A DNA stretch of 6,158 bases, taken from positions 1-6,158 of the forward strand of contig JAJYFW010000125.1 in the NCBI GenBank assembly GCA_021785335.1, read 5' to 3'. Below, piece by piece: positions 1 through 5,810 of the stretch. Under the pieces are notes generated by a model. That model had not been told where the DNA came from and searched no databases. It was given only the letters and a program-made list of their open reading frames with translations. Source of the stretch: Pseudomonadota bacterium. GTDB lineage: Bacteria > Pseudomonadota > Alphaproteobacteria > Acetobacterales > Acetobacteraceae. The translations under genes and the position numbers were made by a program. How positions within the stretch are numbered: position 1 is the stretch's first letter; each line of letters opens with the position of its first letter.

Positions 1-87
1 GCGCTGAGCGGGCTGGTCTACGGCGCCTCGCTGCTGCCGGCGGCGCTGCCGGAAGCGGCGTGGGCTAGACCGAAAGCCGCGCCATGA
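1..87 (+). CDS. C-terminal end of an unidentified protein with a hydrophobic tail (partial)
   Basis: Reading + frame 1 from the window edge gives 28 codons ending at TGA 85-87. The first 17 codons all end in G or C, the third-position signature of the other genes here; + frame 3 (stop at 66-68) lacks it and + frame 2 stops at once. The peptide begins ALSGLVYGASLLPAALPEAA, which is hydrophobic and could be the last membrane segment of a transporter or other membrane protein, but too little is visible to name a family. The final 11 codons lose the strict G/C third-position bias. The gene would converge on the acetyltransferase gene and overlap its 3' end by 23 bases. Gene start, length and function are outside the window. 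The call rests on codon bias alone. Confidence 0.4.
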   Translation, partial: ALSGLVYGASLLPAALPEAAWARPKAAP

Positions 88-550
88 TGTGGTCGTCGAC
101 GAAGGCGCCGTTGACCAGCATCGACTGCCGCTTCGTCCCCTCGATCCGGTAGCCGAACCGCTCGTAGAGGGCGATGGCGCGCGTGTTCTCGGCATCGACG
201 TCGAGTTGCAGCCGCGTGATGCCCTGCGCCGCCGCCCATTCGTGCGCCGCCGTGAGCAGCGCCGAGCCGATGCCCTTGCCGGAGGCGTGGGCGCGCACGC
301 CGATGACGATGGTGGCGAGGTGGTGCACGCGGCGGAAGCTGCCGCGCTCCGCCTGCACGTAGCCGACAAGCTCGCCATCGGCCTCGGCGACGAACACCCC
401 GTCCCGCTCGATCTCGCGCTGCTCTGGCCCGATGTCCGGCGAGCGCTCGCCGGGCTCCAGCATCATGAAATGCGTCTCCTCGTCGAGCGCCCATTTGAGT
501 GCGTGCAGCGCGGCGGCGTCCGCGGGCACGGCGCGGCGGACGCGGGTCAC
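65..550 (-). CDS. GNAT family N-acetyltransferase
   Basis: A 161-residue single-domain GNAT protein, the usual length for this family, which transfers an acetyl group from acetyl-CoA to an amine; it should be cytosolic. The core strand reads GVFVAEADGELVGYV (about residues 51-65). The acetyl-CoA pyrophosphate loop is SGKGIGSALL (90-99), where the canonical Arg/Gln of motif A (R/Q-x-x-G-x-G/A) is replaced by Ser90. The C-terminal signature is ENTRAIALYERFGY (121-134), then EGTKRQSMLVNG and DDHIMARL, as in YncA/PaiA-like and RimI-like acetyltransferases. The GTG start at 550-548 was chosen because it overlaps the CoA-transferase stop as GTGA, follows a purine-rich Shine-Dalgarno stretch (complement of 555-562) and begins exactly at the domain edge. 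The frame is open further upstream, but only as the antiparallel of the neighbour gene. It is probably co-transcribed with and translationally coupled to the CoA-transferase. The acceptor substrate cannot be deduced. Confidence 0.9.
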   Translation of the reverse strand: MTRVRRAVPADAAALHALKWALDEETHFMMLEPGERSPDIGPEQREIERDGVFVAEADGELVGYVQAERGSFRRVHHLATIVIGVRAHASGKGIGSALLTAAHEWAAAQGITRLQLDVDAENTRAIALYERFGYRIEGTKRQSMLVNGAFVDDHIMARLSV

Positions 551-1761
551 ACCACCCCCTCTTCGCGCAGCCGCGCGACCTCGGCGCCGGACATGCCGAG
601 CAGGTCGCCCAGCACCTCCTCCGTGTGCTGGCCGAGCAGCGGCGGCGGCAGGCGGTAGTCCGGCGGCGTCGCGGAGAGCTTCACCGGGTTGGCCACCACC
701 GCGATCCCGTCCGGCGCCTTCGGGTGCGCCATCGTCACCACCATGCCGCGTGCCCGCACCTGCTCGTCGGCGAAGACCTGGGAGAGCCGGTTGATCGGCC
801 CGCCGCCGATCTTGAGCGATTCCAGCTTTTCCACCCACCATGCTGTGGGGTGCGCCTGCATCACCGGCGTCAGCGTGTCCGTCACCAGCTTGCGGTTGGA
901 GACGCGCGCGGCGTTGGTGGCGAAGCGCTCGTCCGCCAGCAGGTGCTCGATCCCCATCGCCTCGCAGAAGCGCTTGAATGTGGGGTCGTTGCCGACCGAG
1001 AGCACCACGTGCCCGTCCGCGGTGGGGAAGACCTGGTAGGGCACGATGTTCGGGTGCTGGTTGCCGAGCCGCGGCGGGTCTTCCTTCGTCGCGAGGTAGT
1101 TCATCGCCTGGTTGGCGAGCCAGGCGACGTGCGTGTCCAGCATGCCGATGTCGATCTGCTGGCCCTCCCCGGTGCGCTCGCGATGGCGCAGGGCCGCCAG
1201 GATGCCGATGCAGCCATAGAGCCCGGCGAACACGTCCGCCACCGGCACGCCCACCTTCTGCGGCAGGCCCTCGGGCTCGCCGGTGAGGCTCATCACGCCG
1301 CCCATCGCCTGGATCAGCGAGTCATAGCCGGGGCGCGGCGCGTAGGGCCCGGTCTGCCCGAAGCCGGTGATGGAGCAGTAGATCAGGCCCGGGAACTCGT
1401 CCCTGAGGTTTTCGTAGCCGAGCCCGTATTTGGCGAGCGCGCCGACCTTGAAATTCTCCACCAGGATCGCGCAGCCGGCGAGCAGACGGCGCACGATCGC
1501 CTGGCCCTCGGGCTTCGCGATGTCGAGCGAGAGCGAGCGCTTGTTGCGGTTGACGCCGAGGAAATAGGCGCTCTCCCCGGTCGGCGCCATCACCGGCGGC
1601 GCGAAGCCGCGGGTGTCGTCGCCGGAGCCCGGTTTTTCGATCTTGATCACCTCGGCGCCGAGATCGCCCAGCATCTGCGTGCAGGTCGGCCCCGCCAGCA
1701 CCCGCGTGAGGTCCAGCACCCGCAGTCCGGCGAGCGGCCCGCTCGGCTTGGTCTCGTCCAT
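547..1761 (-). CDS. CaiB/BaiF family III CoA-transferase (SUGCT-like)
   Basis: A 404-residue family III CoA-transferase, full length for the family. These cytosolic homodimers move CoA between carboxylic acids through an aspartyl-CoA thioester. The N-terminal signature is GLRVLDLTRVLAGP followed by LGDLGAEVIKIEKPGSGDDTR (about 12-51). The NRNKRSLSLD segment (71-80), VENFKVGAL (101-109), and SITGFGQTGPYAPRPGYD (130-147) follow. The likely catalytic Asp is Asp176 in VGVPVADVFAG. The C-terminal part carries GGGPIN (319-324), VFADEQVRARGM and PPPLLGQHT (372-380). It lacks the glycine-rich loop of formyl-CoA:oxalate transferase (SVGND stands near that place). From memory it looks close to SUGCT, which activates glutarate with succinyl-CoA, so a dicarboxylate substrate is possible but unproven. 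The ATG at 1761-1759 follows a weak GAGAG ribosome site; no ATG, GTG or TTG gives a better start nearby. It is divergent from the aldehyde dehydrogenase across 129 bases and coupled to the downstream acetyltransferase. Confidence 0.93.
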   Translation of the reverse strand: MDETKPSGPLAGLRVLDLTRVLAGPTCTQMLGDLGAEVIKIEKPGSGDDTRGFAPPVMAPTGESAYFLGVNRNKRSLSLDIAKPEGQAIVRRLLAGCAILVENFKVGALAKYGLGYENLRDEFPGLIYCSITGFGQTGPYAPRPGYDSLIQAMGGVMSLTGEPEGLPQKVGVPVADVFAGLYGCIGILAALRHRERTGEGQQIDIGMLDTHVAWLANQAMNYLATKEDPPRLGNQHPNIVPYQVFPTADGHVVLSVGNDPTFKRFCEAMGIEHLLADERFATNAARVSNRKLVTDTLTPVMQAHPTAWWVEKLESLKIGGGPINRLSQVFADEQVRARGMVVTMAHPKAPDGIAVVANPVKLSATPPDYRLPPPLLGQHTEEVLGDLLGMSGAEVARLREEGVV

Positions 1762-1781
1762 TCGCTCTCGTTCCCGATCTC

Positions 1782-1810
1782 TTGTTACCTTGGGCGCACG
1801 GGTCCATACC
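1782..1810 (+). promoter_or_regulatory. Candidate sigma70-type promoter for the aldehyde dehydrogenase
   Basis: TTGTTA at 1782-1787 (4 of 6 matches to the -35 consensus) is followed, after exactly 17 bases, by CATACC at 1805-1810 (3 of 6 matches to the -10 consensus). This would start transcription near 1817 and give a leader of about 74 bases before the aldehyde dehydrogenase. The -10 match is poor, and weak matches are common by chance, so this is a tentative call. No convincing promoter was found on the - strand for the CoA-transferase; the closest pair there (TTGGCC and TATGGA, complement of 1824-1829 and 1803-1808) has only a 15-base spacer. Confidence 0.2.
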
Positions 1811-1824
1811 GCCGCCCATACTCG

Positions 1825-1839
1825 GCCAAGCTTCTTGGC
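1825..1839. promoter_or_regulatory. 15-bp palindrome, candidate operator
   Basis: GCCAAGCTTCTTGGC has perfect 6-base inverted arms (GCCAAG / CTTGGC) around the 3-base centre CTT. It lies in the divergent intergenic region between the CoA-transferase and aldehyde dehydrogenase start codons, where a regulator of both genes would bind. The arm sequence is less GC-rich than its surroundings. The binding protein is unknown, and no regulator gene is visible in the window. It could also form a short hairpin in the leader RNA. Confidence 0.35.
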
Positions 1840-1843
1840 ATGC

Positions 1844-1856
1844 CGTCCGGCGGACG
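1844..1856. promoter_or_regulatory. 13-bp palindrome next to the first, candidate second operator half
   Basis: CGTCCGGCGGACG has perfect 6-base inverted arms around a single central G. It starts 4 bases after the end of the 15-bp palindrome, and GGCATGCC (1837-1844), a perfect 8-bp palindrome, bridges the two. The centres lie 18 bases apart, about two helical turns. Short GC-only palindromes arise easily in DNA this rich in GC, so this one alone is weak evidence; its position beside the first palindrome in the control region is what makes it worth listing. Confidence 0.25.
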
Positions 1857-1878
1857 CAAGCCCGCCAGGCCCATTCGC

Positions 1879-1883
1879 GGAGG
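1879..1883 (+). promoter_or_regulatory. Ribosome binding site of the aldehyde dehydrogenase
   Basis: A perfect GGAGG sits 7 bases before the ATG at 1891. It decides the start: an in-frame ATG at 1840 would add 17 residues but has no Shine-Dalgarno sequence before it and falls within the palindrome cluster. This is by far the strongest ribosome site in the window. Confidence 0.85.
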
Positions 1884-1890
1884 AAAACGC

Positions 1891-3411
1891 ATGAACGACC
1901 GCCCCGACATCGCTCCGGCCCTCCCCTCGGCGCCGACGCTGGACCAGGCCGCCCTCGCCCGTGCGCTTTCCGGCCGCCACCTCATTGGCGGCAAGCTCGT
2001 TCCCGCCATCTCCGGCAAGACTTTCGACGTGATCAACCCCGCGACCGGCGAGCCGATCGGCAACGCCGCCCTCGGCGAGGCGGCGGACGTGGACGCGGCG
2101 GTGAAGAACGCCGCCGAGGCGCAGAAATCCTGGGCACGCATGCCGGCGCGCAAGCGCGGCGCCATGGTCGCCTCCTGCGCCGCGCTGCTGCGCGAGCACG
2201 TGGAGGAACTGGCCCGCCTGATCGCGCTGGAAACCGGCAAGGCGCTGCGCACCGAGAGCCGGGTGGAGGCGAACACCGTCGCCGACATCCTTGAGTTCTT
2301 CGGCGGGCTCGGCAGCGAGCTGAAGGGCGAGAGCGTGCCCTTCGCGCCCGACGTGCTGAGCGTCACGGTGCGCGAGCCGCTCGGCGTGGTCGGCGCCATC
2401 ATCCCGTGGAACGTGCCGATGCTGCTGATGGCGCTCAAGATCGCCCCCGCGCTCGTTGCCGGCAACACGGTGGTGGTGAAGTCCGCGGAGGAGGCGCCGC
2501 TCGCGGTCCTGCGCATCTGCGAGCTGATGAACCGCGTGCTGCCGCCCGGCTGCTTCAACATCCTCTCGGGCTACGGGCCGGAATGCGGCGCGCCGCTGGT
2601 GGAACATAAGCTGGTGCGCAAGGTGACGTTCACCGGCAGCGTCGAGGTCGGGCGCATCGTGGCCCGCGCGGCCTCCTCCAAGCTCATTCCGGTGACGCTG
2701 GAGCTGGGCGGCAAGTCGCCGATGATCGTGTTCGGCGACTGCGACTTCGAGAAGACGGTGGCGGGCGCGATCACCTCCATGCGCTTCACCCGCCAGGGGC
2801 AGAGCTGCACGGCGGCGAGCCGCATCTATGTCGAGCGCTCCATCCACGACCGGTTCGTCGAAGCCCTCGCGGCGAAGGTGGACGCGATGGTGATGGGCGA
2901 CCCGCTGGACGAGAAGACCGATATCGGAACGATCATCTCGCCCGAGCAGTTCGCCAAGGTGGCCGCCTATATCGAGGAGGGCGCGAAGACGGCGGGCGCC
3001 CACGCGCGGGCGTGCTCGGCGATGCCGAAGGACGCGGCGCTGAAGAAGGGGCTCTACATCCGCCCGCACATCTTCACCGGCCTCACCAAGGCCTCGCGCC
3101 TGGTGAAGGAGGAAATCTTCGGCCCCGTGACCTGCGTGTTCCCCTTCGACGACGCGGAGGGGGTGCTGGCGGAGGCGAACGACAGCGAGTACGGCCTCGC
3201 CGCCTCGGTCTGGACCAACGACCTCAAGCGCGCGATGAGCTTCGCGCACCGGCTGGAGGCGGGGCTGGTGCAGGTGAACCAGAACCTCGTGGTGCAGGCC
3301 AACCTGTCCTACGGCGGCGTGAAGAGCTCCGGGCTGGGCAAGGAAGCCTCGCTCGAGGCGATGCTGGAGCACTTCACCCACAAGAAGACGATCATGGTGA
3401 ATTACGCCTGA
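1891..3411 (+). CDS. NAD(P)-dependent aldehyde dehydrogenase (ALDH superfamily)
   Basis: A 506-residue cytosolic aldehyde dehydrogenase of normal length, oxidising an aldehyde to its carboxylic acid with NAD(P)+. A 30-residue leader precedes the first conserved stretch (INPATGEPIG, about 49-58). Key residues are all present: Asn174 in PWN of the oxyanion hole, Lys197 in VVVKSAEEAP, the FTGSVEVG nucleotide loop (247-254), general base Glu271 in LELGGK, catalytic Cys306 in GQSCTA, and Glu408 in KEEIFGP, which binds the nicotinamide ribose. The C-terminal signature reads SYGGVKSSGLGKE. Ser198 stands where Pro is usual after the Lys, and the segment at about 368-388 before GLYIRP is somewhat extended and lacks the usual Gly-Gly. 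The catalytic loop differs from that of GabD-type semialdehyde dehydrogenases (GQTC and LELGGN there, from memory), so those substrates are not favoured. It diverges from the CoA-transferase and converges on glcF with 6 bases between stop codons. The substrate is unknown; glycolaldehyde would fit the glycolate oxidase neighbour, but that is speculation. Confidence 0.95.
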   Translation: MNDRPDIAPALPSAPTLDQAALARALSGRHLIGGKLVPAISGKTFDVINPATGEPIGNAALGEAADVDAAVKNAAEAQKSWARMPARKRGAMVASCAALLREHVEELARLIALETGKALRTESRVEANTVADILEFFGGLGSELKGESVPFAPDVLSVTVREPLGVVGAIIPWNVPMLLMALKIAPALVAGNTVVVKSAEEAPLAVLRICELMNRVLPPGCFNILSGYGPECGAPLVEHKLVRKVTFTGSVEVGRIVARAASSKLIPVTLELGGKSPMIVFGDCDFEKTVAGAITSMRFTRQGQSCTAASRIYVERSIHDRFVEALAAKVDAMVMGDPLDEKTDIGTIISPEQFAKVAAYIEEGAKTAGAHARACSAMPKDAALKKGLYIRPHIFTGLTKASRLVKEEIFGPVTCVFPFDDAEGVLAEANDSEYGLAASVWTNDLKRAMSFAHRLEAGLVQVNQNLVVQANLSYGGVKSSGLGKEASLEAMLEHFTHKKTIMVNYA

Positions 3412-3417
3412 GCGGCG

Positions 3418-4716
3418 CTACGGCAGGGCGGCAGGCTTCGGCCCGCCGCCCATCCAGTCCAGCAGTTCCACCGTGTGCACCGCGGGAATCTCGCCCGAAA
3501 GCTGGGTGAGGCAGCCGATGTTGCCGGCGGCGATGACGTCCGGGCGCGTCGCGCTGATGTTGCCGAGCTTCCTCTCGCGCAGGCGGACGGACAGTTCCGG
3601 CTGCAGCATGTTGTAGGTGCCGGCGGAGCCGCAGCAGAGATGCGCCTCCGCGGGCTCCGCCACCTCGAAGCCGGCCGCGCGCAGCAGCTTCTTCGGCGCC
3701 TCGGTCACCCGCTGGCCGTGCTGCAGGCTGCACGCCGCGTGGTAGGCCACGCGCAGGCCGGGGTTTTCACGCGCGGGCGCGTAGCCGATGCGTTCCAGAT
3801 ATTCGCTGATGTCGAGGGCGAGTTCCGAGACCTTCGCCGCGCGATCGCGCCATTTCGGGTCCTCGCGGAACATGAAGCCGTAATCCTTCACCGTCGTGCC
3901 GCAGCCCGAGGTGTTGACCAGGATCGCGTCCAGCCCCTCCCCCTCGATCTCGCGCGCCCAGGCCTCGATGTTGGCGCGTGCCGCGATCATCGCCGCGTCG
4001 TGCTTGCCCATGTGGTGCGTGAGCGCGCCGCAGCACCCGGCGCCGCGCGCGACCACCACCTCGACGCCCATGCGTGTGAGCAGCCGCACCGTCGCCTCGT
4101 TGATCGAGGGGGCAAGCACCTGCTGCGCGCAGCCGGCGAGCAGGGCGACGCGCCCGCGCCGCTCGCCCGGCGCGCTATGGACGGCCGGCCGTTCCACGCC
4201 CGCGGGATGCGGCAGCGTCCGGGGTGCCAGGCGCATCATTGCCGCGAGCCGCGCACCGAACGTGCCGCCGGAGGGGACGAGCCGCGCGAAGGGTCGCGCC
4301 ACGCGGGCCGCCATCAGCGCCAGGCGCATGCGCGAGGGATGCGGCAGCACCATCGCGAGCAGCGCGCGCAGCATGCGGTCGTGCCACGGGCGCGCATAGG
4401 TCAGCTCGATATGCGTGCGCGCGTGGTCGACGAGATGCATGTAGTCCACGCCGGAGGGGCAGGTCGTCATGCAGCCGAGGCAGGAGAGGCAACGATCGAC
4501 ATGCTTCGCGACCTCGGCCGCCGCGGCGCGGCTGCCCTCCAGCATGTCCTTGATGAGGTAGATGCGCCCGCGCGGCGAATCCAGCTCGTCGCCGAGCAGC
4601 AGGAAGGTCGGGCACGTCGCGGTGCAGAAGCCGCAATGCACGCAGGTGCGCAGGATCTGGTTGGCGACCTGGATCTCCGGGTCGCGGAGCTGCTCGGGCG
4701 TGAAGTTGGTCTGCAT
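3418..4716 (-). CDS. glcF: Glycolate oxidase iron-sulfur subunit GlcF
   Basis: A 432-residue iron-sulfur subunit of glycolate oxidase, which carries electrons from the flavin subunits GlcD and GlcE towards the quinone pool at the inner membrane. Two 4Fe-4S ferredoxin motifs lie near the N-terminus: Cys25, 28, 31 and 35 (CVHCGFCTATCP), and Cys76, 79, 82 and 86 (CLSCLGCMTTCP). Two cysteine-rich CCG domains follow, with LLAGCAQ (192-198), GCCGAL (227-232), NTSGCGTT (268-275), YHAACSLQHG (325-334) and LCCGSAGTYN (360-369), as in GlcF/LldE/HdrB-type proteins. The ATG at 4716-4714 lies 2 bases after the glcE stop and gives the standard GlcF N-terminus; no clear Shine-Dalgarno sequence precedes it, so translation probably depends on coupling to glcE. 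The frame stays open upstream to 5928, but only as a shadow of glcE and glcD. The last 10 residues, rich in Gly, Pro and Ala, are encoded within a strong hairpin. Confidence 0.96.
   Translation of the reverse strand: MQTNFTPEQLRDPEIQVANQILRTCVHCGFCTATCPTFLLLGDELDSPRGRIYLIKDMLEGSRAAAAEVAKHVDRCLSCLGCMTTCPSGVDYMHLVDHARTHIELTYARPWHDRMLRALLAMVLPHPSRMRLALMAARVARPFARLVPSGGTFGARLAAMMRLAPRTLPHPAGVERPAVHSAPGERRGRVALLAGCAQQVLAPSINEATVRLLTRMGVEVVVARGAGCCGALTHHMGKHDAAMIAARANIEAWAREIEGEGLDAILVNTSGCGTTVKDYGFMFREDPKWRDRAAKVSELALDISEYLERIGYAPARENPGLRVAYHAACSLQHGQRVTEAPKKLLRAAGFEVAEPAEAHLCCGSAGTYNMLQPELSVRLRERKLGNISATRPDVIAAGNIGCLTQLSGEIPAVHTVELLDWMGGGPKPAALP
3426..3451 (+). terminator. Strong hairpin with UUCG tetraloop, candidate terminator of the aldehyde dehydrogenase transcript
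   Basis: Arms GGGCGGCAGGC (3426-3436) and GCCCGCCGCCC (3441-3451) pair over 11 positions, with one A-C mismatch (3433/3444), around a TTCG loop closed by C-G. This is the C(UUCG)G tetraloop, known to be exceptionally stable and common in bacterial terminators. It starts 15 bases after the aldehyde dehydrogenase stop. Read as - strand RNA, the mismatch becomes a G-U wobble, so the stem is continuous, with a CGAA loop; there it sits inside the last codons of glcF. No U-run follows in either direction, so it is not a textbook intrinsic terminator; it may instead work with Rho, or protect the mRNA 3' end. Confidence 0.45.
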
Positions 4717-4718
4717 GT

Positions 4719-5810
4719 CTATGACGCCGCGAACACGTGGTGCGGGTCGAGCACGGCGCGCACGCGGGCCATCTCGGGCCGTTCCGTAACGGCAACGGGA
4801 TCGCCCTTGAGCGCAACCCACGTCTCGCCCTCCCCGCGCGCGCCCGCGAGTGCCGCCTCGCCGGCGACGAACAGCACCGCGCCGCCGCCGTCCATCATCC
4901 ACCTCCCGCCCGCGGCCTCGACGCGCGCCGCGACGGCCGCCGCCGCGGACGGACGCAGCGTCACGCGCCAGATCGCGGGACCGAGCCCCGCGAGCGGCGC
5001 CACATCGCGTACCTGGCGCCAGAAGGCACGGCTGTCGTGGTCGGAGAGAATCCCGGCCGTCCCGTGCTCCGCGAGCACCCCCCGCAGCCGCTCGCAGCGA
5101 TAGGCGACGGAGGCGGCGAAATCCTCGATGCGCATGGCGGTGAGCCCGCGCGGATGCCCCGCCCCCGGCGCGATATGCGCGGCGGCCGAAACCGCGAAGG
5201 GCGAGCGCAGCGCCGCGGCCATGGCGCGGACCGCGGCCTCCGGCCCGAGCCCGGCGATCGCGACCGTGCCGACACGTTCCGGCGCCGGCAGCACCTTCAG
5301 CGTGATCTCCGTGATCGCGCCCAGGAGGCCGCGGCTGCCGGTGAGCAGCTTGCAGAGATCGAGCCCGGTGACGTTCTTCAGCACCCGCCCGCCGGCGCGG
5401 AACACCTTCCCCTCGCCGGTCACGAAGCGCAGGCCGAGCACGTGGTCGCGCATCGCGCCGCCATGCACGCGCCGCGGCCCCGAGAGGTTGGTCGCGACCG
5501 CGCCCCCCAGCGTCGGCTCGCCGGACGTTGCCAGCAGCGCGCGCAGATCCGGCGGCTCGGCGATCAGGTGCTGGCCTTCGGCGGAGAGCGCCGCCTCGAC
5601 CTCCGCGAGCGGCGTGCCGGCGCGCGCGCGGACGACGAGTTCCTTCGGCGCGTGGAACACGATGCCGCGATGCGCCGCGAGCGAAAGGACGTCGTGCCCG
5701 CCTTCCAGCCCCGTCTGCGTGCCGCCGCCGGCGATGCGCCAATGGCCATGCGTCGCGGCGGCCTCGGCCACGGCGGCTTGGATGTCCGCCTCGTGCTCGG
5801 GCGCGATCAC
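4719..5810 (-). CDS. glcE: Glycolate oxidase FAD-binding subunit GlcE
   Basis: A 363-residue GlcE, close to the roughly 350 residues of the E. coli protein, forming the second flavin subunit of the glycolate oxidase complex. The FAD-binding PCMH-type domain covers about the first half: WRIAGGGTQTG (24-34), VVRARAGTPLAEVEAAL (59-75), GGAVATNLSGPRRVHGG (102-118), RDHVLGLRFVTGEG (121-134) and KNVTGLDLCKLLTGSRGLLG (145-164), all typical of this family. The C-terminus ends in LDPHHVF (354-360), matching the usual closing motif. It lacks the large C-terminal HAGDGN domain of GlcD, which separates the two paralogues. The GTG start at 5810-5808 overlaps the glcD stop as GTGA; no good ribosome site is visible, so coupled translation is likely. 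The glcF start follows after 2 bases. The second half is unusually Ala-rich, as expected at this GC content. The order D-E-F in one operon supports the identification. Confidence 0.95.
   Translation of the reverse strand: MIAPEHEADIQAAVAEAAATHGHWRIAGGGTQTGLEGGHDVLSLAAHRGIVFHAPKELVVRARAGTPLAEVEAALSAEGQHLIAEPPDLRALLATSGEPTLGGAVATNLSGPRRVHGGAMRDHVLGLRFVTGEGKVFRAGGRVLKNVTGLDLCKLLTGSRGLLGAITEITLKVLPAPERVGTVAIAGLGPEAAVRAMAAALRSPFAVSAAAHIAPGAGHPRGLTAMRIEDFAASVAYRCERLRGVLAEHGTAGILSDHDSRAFWRQVRDVAPLAGLGPAIWRVTLRPSAAAAVAARVEAAGGRWMMDGGGAVLFVAGEAALAGARGEGETWVALKGDPVAVTERPEMARVRAVLDPHHVFAAS

Noticed and set aside
37..52. Inverted repeat CCGGCGGCGCTGCCGG near the acetyltransferase 3' end as a terminator.
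   Set aside because: The arms are only 5 bases with a 6-base loop and no U-run. It lies in probable coding sequence of the + strand gene and is expected by chance at this GC content.
547..1761. Formyl-CoA:oxalate CoA-transferase (Frc), which would link to glyoxylate and oxalate metabolism beside glycolate oxidase.
   Set aside because: The glycine-rich loop typical of Frc is absent, and the N- and C-terminal signatures fit the SUGCT-like branch better. No oxalyl-CoA decarboxylase is visible.
499..1890. The aldehyde dehydrogenase frame is open far upstream, opposite the CoA-transferase, suggesting a longer protein.
   Set aside because: The upstream part is an antisense shadow without a domain. 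A perfect GGAGG before the ATG at 1891 and normal family length fix the start.
1840..1890. Alternative in-frame ATG at 1840 for the aldehyde dehydrogenase, adding 17 residues.
   Set aside because: No ribosome site precedes it, and it lies in the palindrome cluster.
1762..3381. A - strand open frame runs through the whole region opposite the aldehyde dehydrogenase and continues in frame into the CoA-transferase, giving a possible 944-residue protein.
   Set aside because: It is a side effect of high GC with G/C third positions, which makes stops rare on the opposite strand. The peptide is rich in Arg, His, Gly and Ala with no recognisable domain, while the + strand has a complete aldehyde dehydrogenase with all catalytic residues.
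3475..5103. Long + strand open frame opposite glcF and glcE, about 540 codons.
   Set aside because: It is antisense to two well-identified genes, with low-complexity Arg/Ala/His-rich peptide and no recognisable motif.
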